Below are positions 46,633-56,804 of a stretch of 64,000 bases of DNA, one piece after another (within the stretch, counting starts at the first letter, position 1; the number at the start of each line of letters is the position of its first letter). The position numbers were made by a program, and so were the translations under genes. The DNA comes from Solibacillus faecavium. Lineage in GTDB: Bacteria; Bacillota; Bacilli; Bacillales_A; Planococcaceae. The DNA lies in assembly GCF_014836905.1 (NCBI RefSeq), contig NZ_JACSPZ010000001.1:186001-250000 (forward strand). Reading direction: 5' to 3'. The notes under the pieces were generated by a model. That model searched no databases and was not told the origin of the DNA. It saw nothing but the letters and a program-made list of their open reading frames with translations.

Positions 46633-46749
46633 AGCAACTTTCTTCATTGCCCTATTACTTTATTTGAATATTAATCGTTAAAATAACGACTTATAGCATG
46701 ATATTTCACGTTAGACTGTTATTAATATATCCATCACCTTTAAAAAGGC

Positions 46750-46797
46750 TACAAATGTTATACAAACATTGTACAATTAATACATGTGATTATACAA
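46750..46797 (-). promoter_or_regulatory. Promoter with overlapping TACA direct repeats (candidate CarH/LitR-type operator)
   Basis: Minus-strand promoter TTGTAT (46792-46797), 18-bp spacer, TACAAT (46768-46773). Overlapping it on the plus strand TACA occurs at 46750, 46761, 46772, 46781 and 46793, three of them as TnTACA and the first three exactly 11 bp apart. As I recall, B12-dependent CarH/LitR photoreceptors that control carotenoid genes bind 11-bp direct repeats with a TnTACA core. The regulator gene is not in the window. Confidence 0.5.
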
Positions 46798-46852
46798 GTG
46801 GAAATTTCGAATTTGAGATAAAATTAATCAAATAGGACTAATTCATTCATAC

Positions 46853-46901
46853 AAAAAAGGGATTGATTCGAAAGTTACCTTTCAAATCAATCCCTTTTTT
46901 T
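46853..46901 (-). terminator. Terminator of rsmE, bidirectional in form
   Basis: AAAGGGATTGATT / AATCAATCCCTTT with an extended CGAAAG/CTTTC inner stem; T-run on either strand. It touches the rsmE stop codon. Confidence 0.88.
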
Positions 46902-47643
46902 ATTCAAATTCGTAAGAAATGGCTGACAAAGCATATAATGGCGCTGTTTCTGTTCGCAATATACGAGGGCCGAGTGACATTGTTTGGGCACCCGCTTCAA
47001 TCAGTACCTTTGATTCATTGCGGGAAATTCCACCTTCCGGACCAAAAATACATAGAATGCGTAATTCCTTATCTGTAATAAGTGATTGTAGCTTTTGCTT
47101 AAAGCTCGTCCGGTTTTCCAATTTAGCATCTTCTTCATCCGCAATAAAAATCGCATCGTAGTTAGCGAACTTTTGTATAAGCTGTTTAAAGCTTATTGGC
47201 TCTTCCACTTGCGGTATATGGGTACGGTGTGATTGCTCCGCAGCCTCCTGCGCAATTTTTTGCAGGCGTTCTTGGTTTTTTTTCGCTTTTTTCGCATCCC
47301 ATTTCACAATAGAACGCTCCGCCGCAAATGGAATCATTGCATACATCCCTAGTTCCGTTGCCTTTTGTGCAATAAGCTCCAGTTTATCTCCTTTTGGCAA
47401 CCCACATGCGATATCCACCTTTATAGGCATTTCCGGTGAGGGGATAGTTTGTCCAGTCTTTTTAACGCGTATATCCTGATCGATCTCCACAATTTCACAT
47501 ATATTCGCTACATTCTCATGGACAATGATGATTTCTTCCCCTACTGTCATCCTCATGACTTTACTAATGTGACGTGCATTTTCACCCGTTACAATAAATT
47601 CATTTTCATCATTTCCGGCTGATTCAATAAAATACCGTTGCAT
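46900..47643 (-). CDS. rsmE: 16S rRNA (uracil(1498)-N(3))-methyltransferase RsmE
   Basis: A 247-aa SPOUT methyltransferase. The N-terminal PUA-like part (MQRYFIESAGNDENEFIVTGENARHISKVMRM) and the knot motifs IACGLPKGDKLELIAQKATELG and CIFGPEGGISRNE with LGPRILRTETAPLYALS are complete. AAGGAG 8 bases upstream favours the ATG at 47643 over a GTG at 47652. Follows prmA with a hairpin between. Confidence 0.96.
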   Translation of the reverse strand: MQRYFIESAGNDENEFIVTGENARHISKVMRMTVGEEIIIVHENVANICEIVEIDQDIRVKKTGQTIPSPEMPIKVDIACGLPKGDKLELIAQKATELGMYAMIPFAAERSIVKWDAKKAKKNQERLQKIAQEAAEQSHRTHIPQVEEPISFKQLIQKFANYDAIFIADEEDAKLENRTSFKQKLQSLITDKELRILCIFGPEGGISRNESKVLIEAGAQTMSLGPRILRTETAPLYALSAISYEFE

Positions 47644-47662
47644 CGTATTCACTCCTTGTTAT

Positions 47663-47697
47663 ACAAAAACAACAGCTGCACAAAACAGCTGTTGTTC
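47663..47697 (-). terminator. Hairpin/terminator between prmA and rsmE
   Basis: ACAACAGCTG / CAGCTGTTGT stem with a 7-base loop followed by TTTTTG on the minus strand. It may reduce read-through into rsmE, which lies 20 bases on. Confidence 0.75.
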
Positions 47698-47708
47698 TAG
47701 AAATTTAA

Positions 47709-48653
47709 TTAAGGACGGCGCGAAATAATCGCTACCCAGTCTTCCATCATTAGAACTTCTTCAATTTCGAAGCCGGATTTTTCCAACGCTTCTTTTACTT
47801 CATCTTTTTTAGCACCAATGATTCCTGAAGTAACATAAAGTCCACCAGGTTTCACAATTGAAAATGCATCATCAGTAAATGACATAATGATTTCCGCTAA
47901 AATATTCGCCACTACAATATCGGCAGGCTCCTTAACGGTATCCAATAAGTTGCCGTGGAATACTTCAACAATAGCATCCATTTTATTTAATTCCACATTT
48001 TCACGTGCCGCTCTAACAGCTACCTCATCCAAATCTAGTGCATGCACTTTTTCCGCTCCAAGCATCGCAGCCCCGATCGACAGGACACCTGATCCTGTTC
48101 CAACATCGACAACTGTATGACCTTGCTGTACAACTTTTTCAAGCGCTTGCAGACACATAACAGTAGTTGGGTGTGTCCCTGTACCAAACGCCATGCCAGG
48201 ATCTAGTTCAATAATCAATTCGTCCGTTGAAACTGGTTTATAATCTTCCCAAGTCGGTACGATTGTAAAGCGCTCAGAGATTTTAACAGGATGGTAATAT
48301 TGTTTCCATGCTGTTGACCAATCTTCCTCATCCACTTCACAAAGCGTTAAAATATTTTCACCAATATTTATATCAAAGTTTACAAGGTTTGCAATTGCAA
48401 GCTTAATTTCTTCGATTGTCTCCGCCAAAAAGCTTGAAGCTGATAAATATGCTTTTACAATGACACCTGTTTTTGGGAAGTCTTCTGGATTCAGCGCATA
48501 AATCTCACCAAATTTATCGATTCTTTCCTTATCTAATTCCTTTGAATCTTCAATTACTACACCACTTGCACCAGCTTCATGCAAAATGTTCGTCACTGCA
48601 TCAACGGCCTCATGCGTCGTTAAAATCGAAAGTTCTGTCCATTTCACTTGCAA
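47709..48653 (-). CDS. prmA: Ribosomal protein L11 methyltransferase
   Basis: A 314-aa PrmA. N-terminal substrate-recognition domain ([21 protein letters not shown]) and a Rossmann methyltransferase with [37 protein letters not shown] and [10 protein letters not shown]. The start is TTG with AAGGAG 4-5 bases upstream. Follows dnaJ by 8 bases, as in Bacillus. Confidence 0.96.
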   Translation of the reverse strand: MQVKWTELSILTTHEAVDAVTNILHEAGASGVVIEDSKELDKERIDKFGEIYALNPEDFPKTGVIVKAYLSASSFLAETIEEIKLAIANLVNFDINIGENILTLCEVDEEDWSTAWKQYYHPVKISERFTIVPTWEDYKPVSTDELIIELDPGMAFGTGTHPTTVMCLQALEKVVQQGHTVVDVGTGSGVLSIGAAMLGAEKVHALDLDEVAVRAARENVELNKMDAIVEVFHGNLLDTVKEPADIVVANILAEIIMSFTDDAFSIVKPGGLYVTSGIIGAKKDEVKEALEKSGFEIEEVLMMEDWVAIISRRP

Positions 48654-48661
48654 TACACTCC

Positions 48662-49783
48662 TTAGTCGCCCTTAATTTTTTTTTTGATTTTATCAAATAG
48701 TGAACTACCTTGTTCTTCCGGAATGTCACCACTGATTTCTGCAAACTCTCTTAATAGTTGCTTTTGTTTTTCTGTTAATTTAGTAGGTGTGACAACTTTT
48801 ACGATGACGTATTGGTTACCCATACCATAGCCGTGTACATTTTTTACACCTTTGTCTTTTAGGCGGAATTGCGCTCCTGATTGAGTACCTGCTGGAATTT
48901 TCAACTTCACTTTACCATGGATCGTCGGTACTTCTATTTCATCACCTAATGAAGCTTGTGGGAATGTTAAGTTTAGTTCATATAAAATATCGTCGCCATC
49001 ACGTTCAAAATGTTCGTGCTTACGTACAGCAAAGATAATGTATAAATCTCCCGCTGGACCATTGTTATAGCCTTCTTCACCTTGACCTGCTACACGTAGT
49101 TGTTGACCATCATCAACACCAGCCGGGATTGTAATTTTGATTTTTTTCTTTTTCGTGATGCTACCTGTACCTCGACATGGTGTACATTTATCCACGATAA
49201 TTTTCCCTTGACCACGGCAACTTGGACATGAGCGTTTGTTTACCATACGGCCAAACGGTGTATCAACCGCTTGATTAATTTGACCTGCACCATTACATTG
49301 TGAACATGTTTGAGGCTGAGTTCCTGGTTTCGCACCTGATCCGTGACAAGTATCGCACGTTTCTTCTTTCGGAATTTCGATTTCTGTTTCTTTCCCGAAT
49401 ACTGCCTCTTCAAATGTAATATTCATACGGAATTGCAGATCGTCACCTTTACGTGGTGCGTTCGGATCTTGGCGTCGACCGCCACCAAAGAATGAACTGA
49501 AAATATCCTCGAAGCCGCCAAATCCGCCGCCGCCATTGAAGCCACCGCCGCCAAAGCCCGCATTCGGATCTTCGTGACCAAACTGATCATAGCGGGCACG
49601 TTTTTGATCGTCAGATAGCACTTCATATGCTTCAGCTACTTCTTTGAACTTTACGTCTGCCCCCTCTTCTTTGTTTAAATCAGGGTGATACTGTTTTGAT
49701 AATTTTCGGTATGCTTTTTTTATTTCATCTTTACTTGCACCTTTACTTAGGCCAAGCACTTCATAGTAATCACGCTTACTCAT
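48662..49783 (-). CDS. dnaJ: Chaperone protein DnaJ
   Basis: A 373-aa type I DnaJ: J domain with HPD (YHPDLNKEE), Gly/Phe-rich linker (residues about 75-100), four CxxCxGxG-type zinc motifs ([32 protein letters not shown]) and a C-terminal substrate domain. GGAGAG precedes the ATG. Unlike the common arrangement, it is separated from dnaK by a strong terminator and about 860 bases of repeat DNA, so it needs its own promoter, which I could not fix. Confidence 0.97.
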   Translation of the reverse strand: MSKRDYYEVLGLSKGASKDEIKKAYRKLSKQYHPDLNKEEGADVKFKEVAEAYEVLSDDQKRARYDQFGHEDPNAGFGGGGFNGGGGFGGFEDIFSSFFGGGRRQDPNAPRKGDDLQFRMNITFEEAVFGKETEIEIPKEETCDTCHGSGAKPGTQPQTCSQCNGAGQINQAVDTPFGRMVNKRSCPSCRGQGKIIVDKCTPCRGTGSITKKKKIKITIPAGVDDGQQLRVAGQGEEGYNNGPAGDLYIIFAVRKHEHFERDGDDILYELNLTFPQASLGDEIEVPTIHGKVKLKIPAGTQSGAQFRLKDKGVKNVHGYGMGNQYVIVKVVTPTKLTEKQKQLLREFAEISGDIPEEQGSSLFDKIKKKIKGD

Positions 49784-49898
49784 TGTTCACTCTCCGCTCT
49801 TTTTACATAACGTCTATTTTAGCATGTTGAAAAAATGATGTATACCTTTTGCTATCCTACTTTTTATATCAAATAAATAGTGGGTGTTATTTTATGGT

Positions 49899-50060
49899 TT
49901 CTAGTGCTTTCCATAACCGATAGAAAGCTTTCCACGGGCACGAGGCCAACACGATGTTGGTTACAAAGTCATTGTTACAGGACGTGGCGTTCTTAGCTTT
50001 TGTTCCTTCTTCTTAGGCGTCGTGAATCGCTCACCTTCGTGTAAGTTCTGCACTTTAATG
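49899..50060. other. GC-richer structured intergenic block
   Basis: Non-coding segment between the palindromic repeats and dnaJ with several short dyads, for example CCAACACGATGTTGG at about 49949 and GAAAGCTTTC at about 49924. Its base composition is richer in G and C than the flanking DNA. No ORF with a ribosome binding site. It resembles a dispersed intergenic repeat but has only one copy in this window. Confidence 0.4.
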
Positions 50061-50082
50061 GCACAGATGTCTCACTCAGACG

Positions 50083-50273
50083 AAATAAGCGGAGGATTTC
50101 CGCTTATTTAACTGATGATCCTCTTTTTAATTGTAAATAAGGGGAAGTTTTCCGCTTATTCATTAAAAAACCAGTGATTTTCATGCTTTTTACGTTAATA
50201 GACGGAATTTCTCCGCTTATTTTTGGCATTTTTCACGATTTTTTTAAAATAACCGGAATTTCTCCGTCTATTT
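50083..50273. repeat. Four-palindrome repeat, copy B
   Basis: Units begin at 50083, 50134, 50195 and 50246 (spacings 51, 61, 51). Unit 1 (AAATAAGCGGA, GGA, TTTCCGCTTATTT) is the best hairpin. Unit 3's left arm AATAGACGGA is complementary to unit 4's right arm TCCGTCTATT. Confidence 0.88.
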
Positions 50274-50319
50274 AAGTTCCGTGCTTGCCATTTACACGGT
50301 AGCATGGGAGTCTCACACG

Positions 50320-50510
50320 AAATAAGCGGAGGATTTCCGCTTATTTAACTAATGCCCCTCATTTTAAGTGTAAATAGAGGGACGTTTTCCGCTTATTCAT
50401 TAAAAAAAACGTTATTTTCCTGCTTTTTAAGTTAATAGACGGAATTTCTCCGTTTATTTTTGGCATTTTTCATTATTTTTTTAAAATAACCGGAATTTCT
50501 CCGTCTATTT
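50320..50510. repeat. Four-palindrome repeat, copy C (tandem with B)
   Basis: Units begin at 50320, 50371, 50432 and 50483, exactly 237 bases after those of copy B, with the same 51/61/51 spacing and near-identical sequence. B and C are a tandem duplication. Confidence 0.88.
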
Positions 50511-50566
50511 TTCTCTTTCAATTTCAAAACGGTTAAGCACCCATCCATTTCCGCTAGCTCATCAAC

Positions 50567-50615
50567 AAACTTAAAAGCCAAAGCCGCGAGCGGTCTTTGG
50601 CTTTTAAGTTTTATC
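50567..50615 (-). terminator. Terminator of the hrcA-grpE-dnaK operon
   Basis: Perfect 17-bp stem AAACTTAAAAGCCAAAG / CTTTGGCTTTTAAGTTT with an 11-base GC-rich loop; T-tracts lie inside the stem ends. Located 31 bases after the dnaK stop. Confidence 0.85.
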
Positions 50616-50645
50616 AATCTCACTTTAGCGAAATTGTGTTAACGA

Positions 50646-52502
<1,857 letters not shown>

Positions 52503-52611
52503 TTAATTTTCCTCCTAATATTAAAAAACAGAATGTATGTGTTTATTTAACAATTACTGTCCAACCAAGCTTGACAGCCATTTTATATAACTAGCACTAA
52601 AAAGTACTGAA

Positions 52612-53169
52612 TTACTCGTTTACTGATACCATTGAAGGTCTTAGAACACGGTCTTTAAGTTTATAACCTTTTTGCAACTCGCGTAAAACGATACCCGATT
52701 CCTTCTCACTATCCTGTTCCTGCATTACTGCCTGATGGAAGTTCGGATCAAAAGTTTCGCCTTCTGCTGGAATAATTGCTAAACCTTCTTTTTCCATTGC
52801 GGCTAACAATTGACCATATACCATTTCTACACCTTTATATAAAGAAGTCGCTTCTTCAGATGTCACTTCTACTTGAAGTGCGCGATCTAAGTTATCTAAT
52901 GCCGGCAATAGTTCAGTTAATAAACTTTGCGCACGGTATTTTTCAGCAGATTCACGATCTAGACGACTACGGCGAGATAAATTATCATAATCCGCGCGTA
53001 AACGTAGGTAACGTGCATCTTCCTCTGCTAATTTCGCTTCTAATTCAGCAATTTTTTGTTCTTTTTCATCTAATACTGTTTCTTCAGTTTCAGCTGTTTC
53101 TACTACTTCTTCTTGCTCAGCAGTTTCTTCTTGCTTCAACTCTTCATTTGTTTTTGTTGTTTCAGACAA
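52612..53169 (-). CDS. grpE: Nucleotide exchange factor GrpE
   Basis: A 185-aa GrpE: a long N-terminal Glu-rich coiled coil (residues 10-90), [13 protein letters not shown], and the beta domain with [14 protein letters not shown] and [19 protein letters not shown]. The likely start is TTG at 53169 ([10 protein letters not shown]), with GAGGAGGAAGAG upstream; the longer frame from 53196 reads through the ribosome binding site. Confidence 0.96.
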   Translation of the reverse strand: MSETTKTNEELKQEETAEQEEVVETAETEETVLDEKEQKIAELEAKLAEEDARYLRLRADYDNLSRRSRLDRESAEKYRAQSLLTELLPALDNLDRALQVEVTSEEATSLYKGVEMVYGQLLAAMEKEGLAIIPAEGETFDPNFHQAVMQEQDSEKESGIVLRELQKGYKLKDRVLRPSMVSVNE

Positions 53170-53217
53170 TTCTCTTCCTCCTCGTATATCAACCATTTAT
53201 TAAGTTACGCCGCTGCG

Positions 53218-54243
53218 TTACTGTTTCTTATCGAAAAACGCTTGGGAAAGACTGTTTGTCATAACATCTAATAATGTCACAACCCGTCTATAATCCATTC
53301 GCGTTGGTCCGATAATTGCGATAGCGCCTTGCTGTTCCTCACCGACTAAAAAGGAAGCGGTAATGACACTGCAGTTTTCCATCGCTAAATGATTGTTTTC
53401 TGAACCTATTCGAATTTGAATACCATGATTGCCCTGATTAAACAGCGTTTGAACTTGATTTTCTTTATCAAATAAGTCCATCAGCATTCTCATTTTGGCT
53501 ATGTCATGGAATTCAGGCTGGTTTAACATATTCGATTTCCCGCCATAATAAAGTTTACTTTCATTTGGGTGGGTAGTTATGGACAATAAAGACCGAATGA
53601 TTGATTCCGATGCGTTTATATGAGATTTCAATACCGACACTGCCTCTGTTTGAAGCTTTGTTGGAAGGTCATATAATGGTACACCTACTAATCGGTCATT
53701 CAGAATATTTACCATTTTTTCAATATCATGCGGGCTAAAACCCGTTGGTAACGTTAAAGTACGATTTTCTACATGACCGTTATCCGTTACAATAATAGCC
53801 ACTGCCGTTTCCTCTGTTAAAGGAACGATCTGGAATTTCTTTACACGGTGCTTCTGCACATCCGGACCGAGCAATATCGTCGTATACGTCGTTAACTCCG
53901 ACAAGATATTCGCCGATTCTTTAATAATTTGCTCCGCCTCAACAATTTGCTTTTCAAAGAGCGAGTGTATTTGTGCTACTTCGCCAGTCGAAATGACTTG
54001 AGGCTTAAGTAAATGGTCAACATAAAAGCGATAACCTTTTTCGGATGGCACTCTCCCTGAAGAAGTATGCGTTTTTTCTAAATAGCCTAATTCCTCTAAA
54101 TCAGCCATCTCATTACGTATCGTAGCTGCACTGTACGTAATACCTTCTTTTTTCGATAGTTGACGCGAACCAACAGGCTGAGCAGACATCACAAAGTCAT
54201 CTACGATTGCTTGCAATATTTGTAACTGCCGATTTGTTAACAT
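53218..54243 (-). CDS. hrcA: Heat-inducible transcription repressor HrcA
   Basis: A 341-aa repressor: N-terminal winged HTH (MLTNRQLQILQAIVDDFVMSAQPVGSRQLSKKEG; SAATIRNEMADLEELGYLEKTHTSSGRVPSEKGYRFYVD) and a GAF-like C-terminal domain. It binds CIRCE, and its own operator lies 14 bases upstream of the ATG, so the operon is autoregulated. First gene of hrcA-grpE-dnaK. Confidence 0.98.
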   Translation of the reverse strand: MLTNRQLQILQAIVDDFVMSAQPVGSRQLSKKEGITYSAATIRNEMADLEELGYLEKTHTSSGRVPSEKGYRFYVDHLLKPQVISTGEVAQIHSLFEKQIVEAEQIIKESANILSELTTYTTILLGPDVQKHRVKKFQIVPLTEETAVAIIVTDNGHVENRTLTLPTGFSPHDIEKMVNILNDRLVGVPLYDLPTKLQTEAVSVLKSHINASESIIRSLLSITTHPNESKLYYGGKSNMLNQPEFHDIAKMRMLMDLFDKENQVQTLFNQGNHGIQIRIGSENNHLAMENCSVITASFLVGEEQQGAIAIIGPTRMDYRRVVTLLDVMTNSLSQAFFDKKQ

Positions 54244-54256
54244 CTCTTCACCTCTG

Positions 54257-54283
54257 TTAGCACTCGATTAAGAGGAGTGCTAA
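54257..54283. promoter_or_regulatory. CIRCE operator
   Basis: TTAGCACTC, 9 bases, GAGTGCTAA: a perfect match to the HrcA-binding consensus, between the hrcA promoter and its start codon. Confidence 0.98.
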
Positions 54284-54293
54284 TATATTATAT

Positions 54294-54322
54294 AAATTAG
54301 CAAATCTCTAAAATGATGTCAA
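54294..54322 (-). promoter_or_regulatory. Sigma-A promoter of hrcA
   Basis: Minus strand TTGACA, 17-bp spacer, TAATTT preceded by TG (extended -10). It is directly followed by CIRCE, the expected arrangement for HrcA repression. Confidence 0.75.
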
Positions 54323-54407
54323 TGAATTCGTCCGAAATTTTTAATATTCTTTTTGTGTCCATTTTACGCGCAGTAGGATTTACATCGAACAGCACCTTTA
54401 CTTAAAT

Positions 54408-55553
54408 TTATTCCCCTACTAAAAAGCGTTGAAAAACTTCATTGCCTATAAATCGGCCTTTTCTAGTTAAGCGAATGCCTTTTGTATCAAATTCAATCAA
54501 TTGTTCCTCTAGTAAACGTGAAATCGTTTCCTTATAAAGATCCTCCATTGATTGATTAAATTTCATTTCAAATTCTTCATGTGTGACACCGGCCGTTTTT
54601 CTTAGCCCTAAAAACATTTGCTCTTCCAGCTTTTCCTCAACTGTCACTTCATGCTCGTGCAATAGCGGAAGCTTTTCTTCCATAACGATTTCGATATATT
54701 TTTTTATCGGTGCGACATTTGAATAGCGAATACCGTTTAAATAACCGTGAGCGCCTGCACCAAAGCCTGCATACTCATCATTATCCCAATAAATTTTATT
54801 ATGTGTAGATGTATAGCCTTCATGCGCAAAATTGCTAATCTCATACTGCTGCAGTCCGTGCGCTTCCATCTTATCCATTAAAACACCGTACATACTCGCT
54901 TCAAGATCTTCAGTCGGCAAAACCAATTTCCCTTTCGCATATTGAATGTAGAAAATCGTTTTCGGCTCGACAATTAACGAATAGGCTGAATAATGGGGAA
55001 GCTTTAATGCCAATGCTTTTTCCAGTGTATCTTGCCACTGCTCCATCGTTTGACCAGGCAATCCATACATTAAATCAATGCTAATATTCTCAAAGCCGAC
55101 GTTTTTTGCGTTTTGAATCGTTTCGTACACATGCTCATTAGAATGTGTGCGACCAATCTTCGTTAGAAGGGATTGATCAAATGACTGCACGCCCATACTT
55201 AAGCGGTTTACACCGCCATTGTAAAGCGCCTGTAACTTCTCGATAGTGAGTTCATCCGGATTCGCTTCACTACTAAATTCTTTTACGGATGACATCGGAA
55301 TATGTTTCGTTATTAGCTGTAATAATTTCTCAATTTGCTGTGCGGATAATGCAGTAGGTGTGCCTCCACCGAGAAAAATTGTTTCTATATTAGTAAAAGC
55401 TTCAGGAGTTTTGGCAACCGTCATTGCCATTTCACGTCCTAGTGCTTCAATATACTCATCCACTGGCTGATTTTTAAAAAATACTTTATTAAAATCACAG
55501 TAGTTACAAATCTGATGACAGAAAGGAATGTGAATATATACACCTCTAGCCAT
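54408..55553 (-). CDS. hemW: Radical-SAM haem chaperone HemW
   Basis: A 381-aa HemN-like protein: MARGVYIHIPFCHQICNYCDFNK with the CxxxCxxC cluster, FLGGGTPTAL, MGVQSFD and DLMYGLPGQT. The shorter N-terminus compared with true HemN, and the neighbourhood beside hrcA, point to HemW, which inserts haem rather than oxidising coproporphyrinogen. In B. subtilis lepA lies upstream of it; here it is absent. Confidence 0.94.
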   Translation of the reverse strand: MARGVYIHIPFCHQICNYCDFNKVFFKNQPVDEYIEALGREMAMTVAKTPEAFTNIETIFLGGGTPTALSAQQIEKLLQLITKHIPMSSVKEFSSEANPDELTIEKLQALYNGGVNRLSMGVQSFDQSLLTKIGRTHSNEHVYETIQNAKNVGFENISIDLMYGLPGQTMEQWQDTLEKALALKLPHYSAYSLIVEPKTIFYIQYAKGKLVLPTEDLEASMYGVLMDKMEAHGLQQYEISNFAHEGYTSTHNKIYWDNDEYAGFGAGAHGYLNGIRYSNVAPIKKYIEIVMEEKLPLLHEHEVTVEEKLEEQMFLGLRKTAGVTHEEFEMKFNQSMEDLYKETISRLLEEQLIEFDTKGIRLTRKGRFIGNEVFQRFLVGE

Positions 55554-55639
55554 TTAAATCACTTCCTTAATATTGTTATTCTCCTTTATTGTAGCCTTTC
55601 TACATTAAAATACAAATAGAGGCACTCAGAAAGAAACGA

Positions 55640-55683
55640 CAAAAAAAGCTTTGTTAAATGAAATATCATCCAACAAAGCTTTA
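55640..55683 (-). terminator. Terminator of the 55688-56017 gene
   Basis: AAAGCTTTGTT / AACAAAGCTTT stem with T7 on the minus strand, immediately after the stop codon. Confidence 0.9.
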
Positions 55684-55687
55684 CAAC

Positions 55688-56017
55688 CTATTGCATGGAA
55701 AGCACAGGCTCTTCTTTATTCATAAGCATAATCAAATCAATGGCATTTAGTTCAGGTAGCTTTGAGCAAAATAATTCTGCCTCTTCTACTGTTTTAAATT
55801 GGAATGATTCAAGTTCCTTGGCTAATTCATATTGATCATCAACTAAACGAATTGTGTAAAGACGTACAATTGGATTGTACTGCTTGGAAGCATCGAAGTT
55901 TTCTCCCGCAATCACAATACCCGATGTGCCAGAAGCTTTACTAATGATTGTATCCACAATATGCAGCTCATCTTGGACAAACCACTCAGGTACCATAAGT
56001 TGAATTTGACTGTTCAT
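55688..56017 (-). CDS. Hypothetical protein, 109 aa
   Basis: Not recognised. Small soluble protein without signal peptide (QLMVPEWFVQDELHIVDTII; VRLYTIRLVDDQYELAKELESF). GGGGG 9 bases before the ATG at 56017 is preferred over the ATG at 56026. It stands alone with its own terminator at the boundary between the hemW block and the kor block. Confidence 0.7.
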   Translation of the reverse strand: MNSQIQLMVPEWFVQDELHIVDTIISKASGTSGIVIAGENFDASKQYNPIVRLYTIRLVDDQYELAKELESFQFKTVEEAELFCSKLPELNAIDLIMLMNKEEPVLSMQ

Positions 56018-56553
56018 AAAATCCATCCCCCTAAAATGTATTATTCTAGCTGTGTTTTATCTATTTTTTACAGCAGTTTCCCCAATTATTAAAATAGCTA
56101 ATTTTTACTGTAGATGATTGTTTTCTACCACAGTAACAAAAGCATAAAAACCCAATATTTTTACAGCTTTTATAAAATAATTAATGCTATTGTACTATAA
56201 CGGGCGACTTAATAAAAGAAGTTATCCCAAAAAAATTTTAATATAAATTACCAAATATTAGGTAATTTAACATATGGGATAATTTAACATATCACTCAGT
56301 AATATATCTTATTGATTAAATATAACAGGTATTTTGTTGAATTTCACTACTTTTCTGAAAATAATTATTAAATTTCACATTTTTATGTTTTTTTGTTAAA
56401 TATCAAAAAAGTAGCATGTTATAAATAAAAAAGCATACTATTTAAAATTATAAATTACTTTATAGGAGTGTTTAGAAAAATATTCGTATAAAAATAATTA
56501 GAAATTCCCATAAAAAATATTGTGAAGAAGTTTATTGGATTATTGATATGTGA
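56018..56553. other. Very AT-rich intergenic region at a synteny break
   Basis: About 530 bases of very AT-rich sequence without a credible gene. An inverted repeat AAATTACC, 8 bases, GGTAATTT lies at 56245-56268, followed by a repeated TTTAACATAT motif. It probably holds the promoter of the small gene to its left, but no clear -35/-10 pair was chosen. Confidence 0.5.
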
Positions 56554-56742
56554 TATTCACCACCATGGGTCACTTATTCGTCACCTTCAATCAGATAATC
56601 GTCAAGTCACTCAACATAATCGTCACCCCGCCTCCCTTATTCGCCACTTGATCACCGATATCCGCCACCTTCAACCAGATAATCGTCAACTCGCTCAACT
56701 TAATCGCCACTCAACCACAATTATTCGTCACCCTCTCACCAC
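56554..56742. repeat. Tandem array with exact 21-bp period
   Basis: Nine units start at 56554, 56575, 56596, 56617, 56638, 56659, 56680, 56701 and 56722. The first ten bases follow TAWTCGYCAM (unit 1 less well) and the remaining eleven vary. Because 21 is a multiple of three, the plus strand reads as a heptapeptide repeat of the form (I/N)R(H/Q) plus four residues, opening at a GTG (56522) that has no Shine-Dalgarno. Coding is not supported. It ends beside the korB terminator. Confidence 0.85.
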
Positions 56743-56749
56743 TCCAAAA

Positions 56750-56800
56750 TAAAAAGAGCTATACAAGCTGAAATAACAGCCTGTATAGCTCTAAATTTTT
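56750..56800 (-). terminator. Terminator of korAB
   Basis: AGAGCTATACAGGCTG / CAGCTTGTATAGCTCT stem followed by TTTTTATTTT on the minus strand, 5 bases after the korB stop; also usable from the other side. Confidence 0.88.
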
Positions 56801-56804
56801 ATAT

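Noticed and set aside
56554-56742. CRISPR array
   Set aside because: Units are only 21 bp, the conserved part is about 10 bp, and the rest are not spacer-like unique sequences of 30 bp or more; no cas genes.
56522-56752. Plus-strand 76-aa frame over the 21-bp array
   Set aside because: GTG start without Shine-Dalgarno and composition explained by the 21-bp DNA period; kept as a repeat and not a gene.
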